Positions 12,611-24,647 of a stretch of DNA of 64,000 nucleotides are shown here, in pieces. The notes under the pieces were generated by a model, which was not told where the DNA came from, searched no databases, and saw only the letters and a program-made list of their open reading frames with translations. Source of the DNA: Diaporthe sp. PMI_573. Lineage: Eukaryota > Ascomycota > Sordariomycetes > Diaporthales > Diaporthaceae. The stretch's first letter is position 1, and each line of letters begins with the position of its first letter. Location: positions 248,001-312,000 of the forward strand of contig JAJTUP010000049.1 of assembly GCA_021399435.1 (NCBI GenBank), written 5' to 3'. Position numbers and translations under genes: made by a program.

Positions 12611-15600
12611 ATGGCCCCAAGTCGCCAGTGGGCCCATGCTGCCATCGGCCCCCCATCCCGGGCCCTAGCGCCCTTGCAGGAGAGGAGGCGCGACGGCGAG
12701 CAGCAGCTGCTGTTGGAGCAGCGCTGCAGCCACGGCCTCGACTACGGAGGCGAGGACGGCTTCCCCCCTCCCAATTCGAAAAACAGTCGCGTCTCTCTGG
12801 ACCTGGACCATCTACTCCCTCCAGTTTCCCGCCTGCAGCTCGAATTACAGCCAACACAGCTGCGCCAGGCACGAAACCGTGTGCCCTCTCGAAGTGTAAG
12901 TCGCCCGTTGTATTTCCGTTTCCCACTGCAGCTTTAGTTGCTTTTCTGTTGCTGTGGCTGTCCTCTTCTCGCCTTGGTGGCCAACAAAACACGCAATTCA
13001 CGCTGCGCATCGCGTCCCTGCGTGGATTTCGAGGAAGCGTGTCATTGACGTGGTGCGACGCGACGGCTGGTGACCATCACCACTCGGATTCCTTGGTGTT
13101 TTTGGAACTCTCGGCAAGCTGACAGGCACGCAGCCACCACGAGTCGACCCCAGCAGAGCCTCCTTCTGGGTGCGGGAAGGAGAAAGCGACGAGGAGAGCG
13201 ACGGCGACATCGACTTCGAGGAAAGCGACGACGACCTGCCCGACCAGCCCGCCTCACCCGAGGAGCCTGACGAATCCGTTGAGCCCGACGGGCCCGATTC
13301 CATTGACCAGGAGTCGATTGCGATCTTGGACGGCATCGCTTCCGGAAGTTTAACGGTTGAAGAACTCGAACTGTGGCTAGGGCCCCATCATCGTCACGCT
13401 GTCGGCATTTTTTTCAGGTGGATCCGAGCCGCAGAGGCATACCGGGCCCAACACATCCAAGCGATTGATCAAATTCATCAGATCCAAGAGCTCGCAGCGG
13501 TCCAACACGCCCAGCAGGGCCAAGAAGGTGAAGACTCTCAAGTCTCTGGAGAGTCTGACGACGACGAGGAGTCTGAAGAGACCGGGGAGTCTGACGAGAC
13601 CGAGGACTCTGACGAAGACGCCACAGACTCTTGCGACCATCCTAGTCGAGACGACGACGACGACGAAACCGGAGGTCAAGTGCAAGGTGGCACTAGAAAC
13701 GGTGGACACACGACCAGCAACGCCGAGGGAGACGGTAGTCCTGAGCAAAGCGACAGGCAGACGGACAAAAGTCAGCAAGACCCAGACCAGGGCACGAGCG
13801 GCCGGAGACAGGGCGAAGGTGGGTCTGAACAGAGAGGGAAGGAGCAGCAGGGTTCAGGTCAAGACCCGTTGGCCGATCTCGACGGCGACGACGGAGCTAT
13901 GGCGCCAAGATCTGGAGACGAGATCATGGTTCATGATTCAATCGAGGCGAAGGGCAACCAGGACGCCGACATGCAGGACGCTCCTGCCGCCAGCAAGGGT
14001 AGAGAGCCCGCGACTGCCAGCCCTCCTGTAAACGCGGCCGGAGACACCAATGGCGACGCGGATGCGGAGGGCGAAATCGATGCAGACGCTGATGCGGACG
14101 CTGACGCCGACGCCGATGCCGATGCAGATGCCGATCCTGACGCAGACGGCGAGGTGGACAGCGCTGAACCTCCTGAATCTTCAAAGAGCCGGCGCGGAAG
14201 AGGAAGGTGGCGGAACTTCGAAGACCCTACCAAGGAGTTGCGCCAACTCATTGATGACACCCAGAAGTACCTCAGCAGCTACACGGAAGAGTGAGCATCC
14301 GCATCACCGAATGAGCATGTGAGCAGATACTAATAATCCGCATGCACAGTGACGAAGAGATCTGTGAGCCGTTCCAGCGCATTCCGCGAAAGAACATCTT
14401 CCCAGACTACCACGAAGTCATCTCAAATCCGATTGCATTCAGCACAGTTCGGGTAAGTTGCCAAAGCATTATCACATTTGCACGCAGTGGGCTGACAAGG
14501 CGCAGGGCAAACTTCTCAAGAAGGAGTACACAGAGTTCTCCCAGTTCGTTTTCGACGTGGCTCAAATATTTCGCAACGCGCAGATCTATAATCGTCCAAG
14601 CTCCGACATTTTTAAGTACTCCGTTCGGCTGTTGGATGTCTTCAAAGAGAAGCTCCAGGAGCTGATTAGCAACGGCTCCATCTCTGCCGAGGATGCCGTG
14701 CTGCCCGACTTTGGCGAGCTACCTCCCGTGGACCCCTCGCCAGAGCCAGGCTCTGAGGACGAGCTCGAAGAAGACGACGACGAGGAGGAGGAGGAGGAAG
14801 ATGAGGACGACGATTCAGATGACGAAGGTGGCAGGCGCCGCGGCCGCCGTCGTGGCCGTACTTCCAAGAAGGACGCCGACGATGACGACGACTACCACAA
14901 GAAACGTGGCCGTCCACCGAAGGTGTTTACTCCGACGGAGGCTCGAATCAATGCGGTGCTCAAAGGCCTGCGCAAGCCAAAGGACCAGGAGGGAAACCTC
15001 CGCGTCCTCGATTTCGAGAGACTTCCTGACAAGCAGCTCAACAAGGAGTACTACCAGCAGGTGACGAACCCGATCGCACTCGATCAAATCAAGAGGAACG
15101 CGAAGCGCAAGAAGTACCGAAATGTGGACGAGTGCCTTGCAGACCTCGAGCTCATGTTTCGCAATGCGATGCAGTACAATGCATCAGAAAGCCAGATCCA
15201 CGAGGATGCCGTTGAGCTGCTGAAGGAGGCCCAGAGGCTGGTCGAGCAGGAGAAGGCCAAGCCAGACGATGCCTTCCGTGATGAGGAGGGCAAACTGCCG
15301 CTTTCAGAAGTCCAGCACAATGGCGAAACTTGGAAAGTTGGTAAGTTTGAGGAGAAAAGGAACAGCCAAAATGCGCGCAATCTAGGCTGGGGCGATGCTA
15401 ATGACATGTCTCTTCTTCAGGCGACTGGGTTCATATCCGCAACATGAACGACCTGGAGAAGCCTATTGTGGCGCAGATATATCGGCTCTGGCAGGACGAG
15501 GCGGGAAAGAAGTGGATCAACACATGCTGGTACTACCGTCCGGAGCAGACCATCCACCGCGTGACGAAGCGCTTCTACAGGAGCGAGGTCATGAAGACCG

Positions 15601-17449
15601 GCCAGTACCGCGACCACCGGATCGAGGATATCGTGGACCGCTGCTTCGTCATGTTCCACACCCGCTACCACAGGGGCCGGCCCCGAGGCCTGCCCATAGG
15701 CAAGGAGGTTTACGTTTGTGAGGCGCGGTATAACGAAGAGAAGTTCACCTTCAACCGCATCAAGACCTGGACCAGCTGCCTACCAGATGAGGTCCGCGAG
15801 AAGGACTACGAGATGGACTTGTTCGACGTGCCTCGCAAGGTCAAGAAGGACCCGACTCCTATTGCGCACCTGCTCAACGAGAATGCGAAGGAGACAGACT
15901 CGATGCCAAAGCCGAATTGGGGACACAAGGACGCGCCGCCTATAATAGGAGGTGTCCACATCCGACCCCGAGAGCCAAATGTAAGTCAAGTTCCAGATTC
16001 TTTACTCTCTATTTACTCCCAAGTCGCGTGTTGGTCCGCGTCCAATTCTCCTGCGACAAAGACACACCTGCGTCGGGTCCGAGTCGTGCCTCTGCCTCTT
16101 TGTCTTGCCTGTCTCGAACAAGCCAACGGCGAGTCGTCTCGAGGCTCTCGAGTCTTGGGTTCAGCCACAATTTCCTTATCGTGTCAGACTCGCTTAATCT
16201 GGCTTTTCACACCCCCCTCTACACCCCTCCCTTGCACAACAAACTTTTCTCGAGTCATCCCTGCCCTTGGAAGGCTCAACACGGCTTGAGTCCCACGTCT
16301 CGCGCGCAGGCACGTTCCGCAAGCAGAGCAGAGCAAGCAAAGCATCTTTGAACAAGCTTGGACAAGCGAGGGCTAACCGCAGGATCCCTGCAAAAACAGG
16401 ATTCACCTTCGCCAGAGCCGACCCCAGAGCCGCCAGCGGTCCCACCGCCCTCGATGGCCGCTGCTGACCCGATTCGTCGACAATCTGTCCCGATGGCCCC
16501 TGGGTCGACCGCCTTTCACCCCGGCGTACCGGGCCCGATCGCTTCCCCTTCTCCTGCACATGCACATGCGCATGCAAATCACTACCAGCAGCCGCACTTC
16601 ATCCCACCGCGCCCGATCCCGACCACGCCTAGCGCCATCCCCGTCGGGTCTGCTCACCACCAGTACCAGCACCAGCAGCACCAGCACCACACGGCCCCTT
16701 CGCCCGTGCACCACCACGCTGCCAGTTCCCATTTTGCTCCACCGCACACGGGCTACGGCCACCACCCTCAACAGCACCAACACCAGGCGCCGCAACAGCA
16801 GCCGCAATTCGTGCCCAGCGCTACACCGGTGGGTCACCACCACCACATCCCCAACGCAGGAAGCTTCTCCAGCCAGCCTCCCACCCCCTACGCCGCCCCG
16901 GTTCAGCATCACAACTCTCGCTTGCCAATGGCGCCGACCCCGAGCAACACGGCAATCCCGCACGCTAATGCCAACGCGACCATGCACGCAGCGCCGCGCT
17001 ACGACTCGTGGGTTCTGTACGACGACGTCGACGCCTCGATCCCGCGCGAGGTGCGCGAGCAGTTCCAGACGGACGACAAGGGCCACGTGCTCTTCTTCAC
17101 CGCGCCGCCGCAGAGCCGCCCCAACCACGGCGTCGCGGAGGAGAACGCGACGCTGGGCCACAGCGCGCGGTACCTGAGCGACATCCAGCAGCACCGTGCG
17201 GAGCGGGAGCGCAAGCGGAAAGAGCGCGACGACGCGCTGCGGCAGCAGGAAGCCGACCGTGCCGCGCGCGACAGGGAGCTCAGGGAGACGACGGAGCGGC
17301 AGATGAGCGCTGCTGCGGGGCGGCACATTGGAGATTGGATCCTTGGCATGCAGCGCGAGAACGAGGAGATGGAGAGGGAGCTTGCGCCTGTGCGCGCGCA
17401 GAAGGCTGCTTGGGTTGCCGAGAGGGACGTGCTGAAGCAGCAGCAGTAA
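12611..17449 (+). CDS. RSC1: RSC1/RSC2-type chromatin remodelling subunit (two bromodomains plus BAH)
   Basis: The downstream exons are secure: 13134..14290, 14350..14452, 14506..15340, 15421..15980 and 16400..17449. The first exon, 12611..12895, is tentative: it has a good ATG context and a GTAAGT donor whose phase 0 fits the acceptor at 13133. The full model gives about 1329 residues. The order is an acidic Asp/Glu/Ser-rich N-terminus with an Asp-Ala repeat, bromodomain 1 (PDYHEVISNPIAF, bases about 14215-14670), an acidic patch with GRRRGRRRGR basic stretch and a KKRGRPPK AT-hook-like motif, bromodomain 2 (YYQQVTNPIALDQIK, 14935-15240), and a BAH domain (GDWVHIRNMND to HTRYHRGRPR, 15320-15690). 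A His/Gln/Pro-rich tail and a charged coiled coil end the protein. It should be a nuclear RSC remodeller subunit binding acetylated nucleosomes. No in-frame ATG exists between 13074 and the bromodomain-proximal region, so an upstream exon is required. Confidence 0.88.
14080..14140 (+). repeat. Asp-Ala dipeptide-coding repeat in RSC1
   Basis: The six-base unit GAYGCN is repeated about nine to ten times and encodes alternating Asp and Ala within the acidic N-terminal region. Synonymous codons vary between units, so it is selected or old at protein level rather than a fresh microsatellite. Confidence 0.8.
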
Positions 17450-18994
17450 AGCTGAGCCAGTGCGTCTTGCATTTGTCGACTTTGCTCGACGAATCTCTAC
17501 TTGTCACTCATCCCGACATTTATCACCCATCCTGCCTCCTTTCGACCGGGGAGAAGGATAAAGCTGGGACTGAAGAACACAGGACAGTCCCCTGCTTACG
17601 ACTTGACTTTTTCCCATGAACGGCACAGATTATACCCAGGCGTTGGCACACGACGGTCTGAGGTTTTTACGCTTTTATTCAACCCCCTCCTCCCTTGACA
17701 GTGGCGGGGGGGTTTTCACTTGTACTGTATGGATTACTGTAAGGAGTTTTCGGGGATGCATCCAAAAAGGAGACTCCTGAGGGAACAGAGGGTGATGCGA
17801 GAGGTGTCTGAGGTCTTACTCGGCTTTTTACTTTATAAGGGGATGGATCTCTACCTGCTGATGACGCCACGCCGTCTGATGGAAATGACAACAAGGTTGG
17901 AGCTGGGTGGCTGAGAGTAGATAGCTCTGCAGATACTCAATATTTGTTATACCACTGTAATTTTGGTTCCTTGAGAAGATGTGACTGAGGGCCTGGTTCT
18001 GTGGATTCCGTCTTGGAGCTGTGCTCTTTCTTGGTTGACGGGCAGACTCGGGGCTGGCAGTGACTTGGTGCTTGGCTGTCACAGACACTGCGCTGTTAAA
18101 TACAGCCAACAAACATGTCACTGGCTCAAGGAGTCTCAACATTTTTGAGTGTCCTCGTTTTCTGCAGCCAGATTATGAGAGTAATCCGATGGCAGCCTGA
18201 GGATGCTCCACTTGCAGCTCAAGCTTCAGCGCCTCAGGCCAAGCTGCTTAGAGCCCCAGATGCCCCTCGTCCAAATTCTGTGGATTTTTGCCAGGGCAGG
18301 CCAAAATTCCGAAATTGGGTGGCTGGTGGGAAAACTTGTCCGAAAAGTCAGAACTAAGGCAACCGGTCTCGACTTTGGAACTTAAAGGCGTTTTGGTGCA
18401 AATACCATATTAGATGTTTCTGCAGCGAAAGGGAGCGACTGAGGCAGTTCAGGACCAGCCACCAATCAAGCGCGGACATTCTCCCAAGCTGCCCCACTTG
18501 TCGCCCGCAGCCGAAAACCGCCACTCAGTCCGTCGCAGGCCAAGTCGATTGGATCATTGACCTCGTCGCCGGCCTCGAGTCACCACCACTTTCCCTTCTG
18601 ACCTCCCTTCACCCAACTACCTTTCCAACAAGCTACCCCCATACTTTCCTTCAAGAACCGTATCTTTTTCACCACCGAACTGTGCGTCTTGGACAATACT
18701 CTCAGCAACACTCTCCGAGCAGGAATCGTGCTCTTTTGACGGCCTTGATTAGCCCAACTCTCAGTTCCCAGTCTCTCAGTCGCCTTTCGTTACTGAATTG
18801 CCACCCAACCTCACCCTCTTGCGACTTTGCGATATCACTCAACCTCGTCGCCCTTACCTTTACCTCGACACACATACCCTCACACGAGTCTTGAATGGCC
18901 CAGCGCCTGTTCCACGGCTTTCGAAACCCCTTGTCTTTCATCTTCTCCCCTTAGCCACCCTCTTGTCTAATATCACTGAAACATCGACTTGACA
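17450..18994. other. Intergenic region and long pyrimidine-rich leader before the NYN gene
   Basis: The stretch contains the RSC1 3' UTR and, from about 18560 to 18990, a strongly C/T-rich leader (TTTCACCACC, CTCTCAGTCGCC and similar) typical of highly expressed fungal promoters. No coding region was recognised. Confidence 0.5.
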
Positions 18995-20659
18995 ATGGCT
19001 ATCTCTGTTCTGGCATCTGCCAAGACGGCCTCAGGCGTTGACCGTCGAGCTCGCCGCGTCGGCCCCCGTCCCAGGTCCCCCAAACTGGGCAACTTTGGAC
19101 GCCTTTTCCACGCCATCACCTGCTTCAAGAGCGACGAGTCCGACAGCGACAACGCCGACTCACCCGGCCGCATCGTCCTCTCCCCTGTCAGCAGCCATGC
19201 CACCGTGGTCGGCCCCACATCCTCCCCCCTCCTGGGTATGGGCCTTACCAGCATTACCGACTTGGCTCGACCCCAGATTCCGGGTCTCGAGCATGCAGCA
19301 ATTGACGGCGCGACTACCGACGACGACAGCCCTGCCAGAGACACCCCCGTGTCTGCTGACATCGCCAGTTTCAGCCGCGACACCACCCCGACTTCTGCCA
19401 GCCCAGTCACTCCAGTCGAGGCCGAGTTGAGCCCCAAGCTCAATATCAGATCCCTCTTGGTCGGCTCCACCCCCGACTTCTATCCGTCGCACCACTCCGC
19501 GGACCCCTTCTGCAACCAGATCCACGCAGTCCACGCCCAGGAGAAGCATGCTGAGTTCCAGAAGTTTGTCTTTCCGCCTACTGCCCCACTCAAGATCCTC
19601 AATCCCAACGACAACCATCTTGGCAAGCTCCAGCACGACGAGCGCGTCGCCCTCGCGCAGCTTGCCACCAAGCAGCTCGCCTCCCCCGTTGCTGAGCCGC
19701 TCGTCCTTCCTTGGGACATCAATGGCGACTTTCTGCCTGGCCACTACCAGCCTACTGTCAACAGTCCCTGGGCCCCTCAGAAGCCTGGTTACCACTACCT
19801 GAAGACCGTCTCCAGGAACTCGATCGACCCGCTCTACCGCGTCGACAAGGAAACACAGCTCAACATCCTGAAGGCCAAGCTTGACAGTCGTTTCGCCGAG
19901 GACAGCATGATGCGATCGCACCCCCAGATCTCTCAATCCCAGGAGCCCATCCACGTCTTCGTCGACCTGTCCAACATCGTCATTGGCTACTACGACTGCA
20001 TGAAAGCGAAGCGGGGAGTCTCGAACAACTACCGAGTTCAGGCTCCTCCATTCTTCTTCGAGGCCTTTGCCCTCGTCCTGGAGCGTTACCGCCTCTGCGC
20101 CAAGCGCGCCGTCGTGGGCTCGCTCAAGCCGGCCACTCAGCACCCCGACTATATGATGGAGGCCGAGATGTGCGGCTACGACATGAACATCCTGCAGCGT
20201 GTCATTGGCCCCAAGCCAAAGGCCTCCAACCCCCACATCACCAAGATGCCCATGCCCGCGTCCGGAGCGCTCGACGAGGAGTCCGACGACTACGGCCCCT
20301 GGTGCCCTCCCATCCAGGTCGCCATGAAGCACCGCGAGCAGGGCGTCGACGAGATCCTCCACCTGAAAATGGTCCAGAGCATCCTCGACGCACCAAGGCC
20401 TGGAACAATGGTCCTTGCGACGGGCGATGCGGCCGAGGCTGAATTTTCCGACGGCTTCCTCAGCAACGTCGAGCGTGCCCTCGAGCGCGGCTGGAACGTC
20501 GAGCTCGTCGGCTGGAGGCGCAACATCTCCGGCGCCTGGCGCAACGAGGCCTTCCAGGCCAAGTGGGCCATGGGCCAGTTCCGCCTCATCGAGCTGGACG
20601 ACTTTGCGGAGGAGCTCCTCGGTTTCTGGCTGCGCCATGGCCAGCAGGGATCCCTCTAA
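18995..20659 (+). CDS. NYN (PIN-like) domain protein, putative RNase
   Basis: A single exon encodes 554 residues starting at GACAATGGCT. The N-terminal 170 residues are Ser/Thr/Pro-rich and probably disordered. The conserved C-terminal half has an NYN/PIN-like core: IHVFVDLSNIVIGYYDCMK holds the first acidic residue of the fold (D of VDLSN), YRLCAKRAVVGSLKP follows, then GVDEILHLKMVQSILD, PGTMVLATGDAAEAEFSDGF, and a final strand with GWNVELVGWRR. Such domains are metal-dependent RNases of Limkain/YacP type. The acidic residues D (VDLSN), D (GVDEIL) and D (TGDAAEAEFSDG) fit the metal site. The target RNA is unknown. The large antisense open frame across this gene is a codon-bias shadow. Confidence 0.82.
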   Translation: MAISVLASAKTASGVDRRARRVGPRPRSPKLGNFGRLFHAITCFKSDESDSDNADSPGRIVLSPVSSHATVVGPTSSPLLGMGLTSITDLARPQIPGLEHAAIDGATTDDDSPARDTPVSADIASFSRDTTPTSASPVTPVEAELSPKLNIRSLLVGSTPDFYPSHHSADPFCNQIHAVHAQEKHAEFQKFVFPPTAPLKILNPNDNHLGKLQHDERVALAQLATKQLASPVAEPLVLPWDINGDFLPGHYQPTVNSPWAPQKPGYHYLKTVSRNSIDPLYRVDKETQLNILKAKLDSRFAEDSMMRSHPQISQSQEPIHVFVDLSNIVIGYYDCMKAKRGVSNNYRVQAPPFFFEAFALVLERYRLCAKRAVVGSLKPATQHPDYMMEAEMCGYDMNILQRVIGPKPKASNPHITKMPMPASGALDEESDDYGPWCPPIQVAMKHREQGVDEILHLKMVQSILDAPRPGTMVLATGDAAEAEFSDGFLSNVERALERGWNVELVGWRRNISGAWRNEAFQAKWAMGQFRLIELDDFAEELLGFWLRHGQQGSL

Positions 20660-23175
20660 ACCCAACACAACCACTGTACAAAGCTGCTGCCGCCGGCCTC
20701 TACTTGCCTTTGTTGCAGCAGCTTGTTGACTGAGCATTTGCTCGGTCCTTTGACACGTTTTGCACCTCTTCGGTCGCTTGTGTCAGACGAATACACCATT
20801 TGACCTGCATGTCAAATCTGTATCGGTTACACCCAAACAATTTTCAGCAGTCGACGTTGCCACGCAGGCTTATCGGTCCTGACGTTTTCTGACAGCCTAC
20901 ACACCCCAAAGCTGTCCGAGGCACGGTCGCAATCTATGCGCATCTGATGCGCCTCTTCACGATTTGGCTTCTTTTGCTCGGCATTTCTGTAATCTCTTTT
21001 CAAGTTTCTATTTCTTTTTCTCTTCTTTTTCTCTTATTCGACTCACCGCATTCAATCATTACTTCATTTTTCATTACGGAGAACAGAACATTCTTTTTCA
21101 GCATCGGCGTTGGCGCCACGTTCCGAAAGGGACAACTCGTCATACAAACAACAAACATGAACACCACCAAAAGCACGGCATTTTCCGCACCTCATTTTCG
21201 ACAACCCTGATTTCGCATCTCGTCAGCGCATTCAGCCATGGAGTCGAAGGGTGTACCCAGGAGACACTTGATTTTTAAGTATTACGGCGTAACGGACGAC
21301 GGCGTGCATCAGAGGAAGGGGGACTCGGAAACATCGATTCGGCTTTCATGCTAAGCCAACAGCTTTTTCGGATTTCCTCGGCATTTGGTTCTTTCCTCTT
21401 CGCCTTCAACAAAGACTTCTTCATGGACGACACGGTTGGATCGACAGGATTGACTTGGAAAGGCGGACATGGTCACGACTTTTTTGCCTCATGATGCATA
21501 GCGATACCCCAACATTTTGGCTCTGTCGTCACCTTTTGACACGAGCAAATGAGACTTGATGCATACGGCAGGCGTTTTCAAACGGAACGGATGACAAGAC
21601 AGGACAGGAAGGCACAGAAGGGGGCATGGATGAAAGCCCCTCACATTTGATGATGGGCACAAAGCTCACTGTTTCCATCTCGGCCTGGCACGGACGTCAA
21701 GGTGGTTTGTCTTGTGCGACTTTTGGATTCCTGGCAGGATTCAAGAGCCCAACTGGACCTACCTTCGTGCGACTCCGAGGCCACACGGCTGGCTGTGTTT
21801 GCCTGTTCACAACACAGCACTGGTGGAACGACACACTTGAAAAACAAACAAAAAAAAGAAGTCGACAGCGCACACATTGTGCGAGGATGGAACAAGACGA
21901 TGGCATTTTCAACGGGTACCCTGTCACGGGCGATGAAGCGGATGGGAACGGAAGGGAAGGGGAGGACGGATGGTAAGGAGTAACTGGCTCTTCGGGATTC
22001 TGGGGGGAATTTCCGGGGGGACGGGATCTCTGGTTTACCAAAGCCGCCTACACCACGACCACCACCATCATCGCAGTAGGTTGTCGTCTGCTGCGGGTCT
22101 TGAAATACAAACTCTGTTCCATCTGTCATTCCCGATCGTCTTCTATCTTGGTCCCTTGTGATTCACTGTGCTACTGATTCTCCCTCGACGGTGGTTTGAT
22201 GTTGTGGTGATTTCTGATTGCGCGAGTGTGCTTTGGTGGTGAGGACAGACTAACGGCCGCATGGAACTGGCACTTTGCAGTCACTGACAACCTCTCATGC
22301 ACATCGATTGAAGCCCCTCTGCAGTGGTGAGGCCTCGCAGATGGCCCAGTCGCGTTCTTGGAGCCTTACCGTGCTGGAGGGTGCCACACCGTCTGCCATT
22401 ATGCAGGCTATGAACCCTACGCTTGGAAGTACCTCCGAGGCTCTGAGGTACCTACCCTCCTAGGCGAGACTCTGATGGCTGGCTGCACAAGCATATGTGC
22501 TAGGCCATGCCCCCGTCTCCAGTCACACCTAACCAGCTCCATTTGACCCAGTCCTCACCCAACGCAAAAGGTCAGCATATCTTGTTGACTTCACCATTGT
22601 TGGCTGAGCCGAGAACAATAGATAATAGGCAACAAGGAATGTCATGTATGTTAGTTTGCAATTTATCCCGAACTTTCTAGCCGTATCTGTACCTCAAGGT
22701 AGGCTGCGTATTCTTGCATAGATCCATTGCTTCTCTCGTGGCAGCACTGAGCACCCAACGTGATCGTCTCACCATGCCTCCCATGTCTGCGTCCTGTTCC
22801 TGACGCACCTACTGTGTCTGCAATTCTCTGAACGGACTGAGCCGGCCCGAGTCCTGATGACGCTACACTCTCGATTAGCAGAGGTGAGAGACCCTCGTTT
22901 CGGTGAGTGGACCGTATCTTCCCCCAGCAGTGTCAGTGGTCCAACGTGCAGCGAACCAGAGCTTAGGCAGAAGCACCTTGCATATTCGCACCCTTTCGGG
23001 CAGAGGCAAGTACCAAGACCACGAGGTACATTCTATGGGAGCCAGAGTGAGAGCCTCATGCGTCAAAGAATATCCAGGCAAGACCCCCAGCTTCAGCGAG
23101 CCCGTTCATACACACCAAAAACAACACCGCTCAACCCATCACACAACCACCACGACCACGCAAACGTTACTCATC
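20660..23175. other. Long gene-free stretch at the left edge of the accessory island
   Basis: About 2.5 kb lacks a supported gene. It holds T-rich sequence at 20970-21110 and mixed-composition DNA after that. Only short unrelated open frames occur on both strands. It may contain a long 3' UTR of the NYN gene or non-coding transcripts. A TCGCACCCT motif lies at about 22983-22991, 190 bp before the first C2H2 gene. Confidence 0.5.
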
Positions 23176-24230
23176 ATGTCGCAGTACAACGCCGCCCAGC
23201 ACTCCGCCGCTGACAATGCAGGCCGGGACGCCACTGACCTCGAACTAGCACCCTTTCTCCCTATGACGGACCAGTCAGGAGGCTTGAACACGCCTGCTCA
23301 TGCTGGGGCAGGGCAATCAGTTGGAAGCGAGGTGGCTTTGCCTCCCAATACTGGATTCATGTCCTTGCATGGCAAGGTTGAATTCACTGGGTAGGCAACC
23401 CTGTTTTTTTTTCACTAACATTTGTTTTTGCCTTGATTCAAAGGCACTCGGCCGCGGCATGTGCAACATGCGCCACTCCGTTTCCAACCAACCACCAGCT
23501 GGAACAACACGCCGCCAAGAACAAGCACAAGGCCTATCTCTGCACCTGCGGGAAGGGCTTCACCAAATTGTCCGCCCTGAGACGTCACGTCCAGGAGTCC
23601 ACGCAGGCTCGCGAGCACCGGTGCCCTCTATGTGACCATCAGTGCAAGAGGCCAGGCCACGTCGAACAACATCTCCGTCTTATTCACAAGAAGTCGAAGG
23701 CTGTGATCAGAAACCTCCTCCGCACTCGGAATTCCGAGCCTGGTCAGGGACCCGAGCAGACGACCACTGCTTCCGCCGCCGTGCCGACGACGGTACCCAT
23801 GGTTCCCCAGACTGATCAGCCAGTCGTCATTCCCGGTGGACCTTGGCTCGGCCCGAGTGGCTTCGCCGCCACGGCTCCCGTTGACCACCCTGGTTCTCGG
23901 CCCGGATATTCCTCAACGTTCTTCCCGGCTTCTGGCATGGCGCATGTGTTTGATGCTCCGGGCTTCGCGCCCCAAACCTACGTATTGCAGGCCCCGGGCC
24001 TCCCTCCTTATGCTGCTTTTCCGGGCAGCGACGTGCCCGCCCAGACTGGGCTCTTCAACCGGGATGTCTCCGGCTACCCTTCCGCCCCTGTGGATGGTGC
24101 TAACGATCTTTTCAACATGGACCTGGCCTCGGTCTCCGTGAACCCAGCTGACGGCTTTGGAACGCCGGCCCTGGAAACTGGTTTCATGGGGGACTTCTAT
24201 AACTTCGATTTCAATACCTTTGGTATTTAG
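23176..24230 (+). CDS. C2H2 zinc-finger protein, paralogue 1
   Basis: Two exons, 23176..23390 and 23444..24230, encode about 333 residues. The intron (GTAGGC..CAAAG) is in phase 2 just before the fingers, as in the three other copies here. Fingers: C-x2-C-x12-H-x5-H (CATCATPF to HAAKNKH), a CxC variant (YLCTCGKGFTKLSALRRH), and C-x2-C-x12-H-x4-H (CPLCDHQC to HLRLIH). A basic stretch (KKSKAVIRNLLRTR) follows and could serve as a nuclear localisation signal. The C-terminal 150 residues are Pro/Gly/Phe-rich and end in Asp/Phe-rich sequence (GDFYNFDFNTFGI) resembling an acidic-hydrophobic activation domain. It is probably a DNA-binding transcription factor; no target is known. Confidence 0.82.
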
Positions 24231-24647
24231 GCGACTACTAGTGTCGAAAGTTTCACTTTGGGTTCCCAGTCTGTTGTCTATTTCTCCCCTTTGTTTTTCT
24301 TTTGATGTGGTTCAACGAACTAGTGAGAGAGCCAATGATGTACACGATCTGTTTTGGCCATGAGAGAATGTGAGGATATTTATCAACTTTTACAATATGA
24401 TTGTTTGATTTATCATCGTTCCGCGTTGTGCCAACTTCCTATCTGCTGGTTCTGGAGCTTGCTCTGAAAACATTCCCTGTGTCGCGAAGAGCCACTTCTG
24501 CCAAAGCCTGTCCGAGTACGATTCCCGCTTTCAACTCTTCTCGTGTACCGCCAAACCTAGCCGGAAGCAACCCAACATCGCCTTTCCAATTTGAGGTCCA
24601 CTGCCCACCGGACATCATCGCCTATGGGCTTGGATTGCCCATCTCCT
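24231..24647. other. Convergent intergenic region (C2H2-1 / P-loop gene)
   Basis: This is a T-rich 3' flank shared by two converging genes. No gene or repeat was recognised. Confidence 0.5.

Noticed and set aside
12196..13122. A 308-codon plus-strand open frame upstream of RSC1
   Set aside because: It does not join the RSC1 frame in phase, has no recognisable domain, and passes through likely promoter and intron sequence.
16403..17326. A 307-codon minus-strand open frame opposite the RSC1 tail
   Set aside because: It mirrors a His/Gln/Pro-rich coding exon; the Arg/Val-rich product has no domain.
19160..20737. A 525-codon open frame on the minus strand across the NYN gene
   Set aside because: The plus-strand frame has a recognisable NYN domain. 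The antisense frame is a product of GC-rich third codon positions and encodes no known protein.
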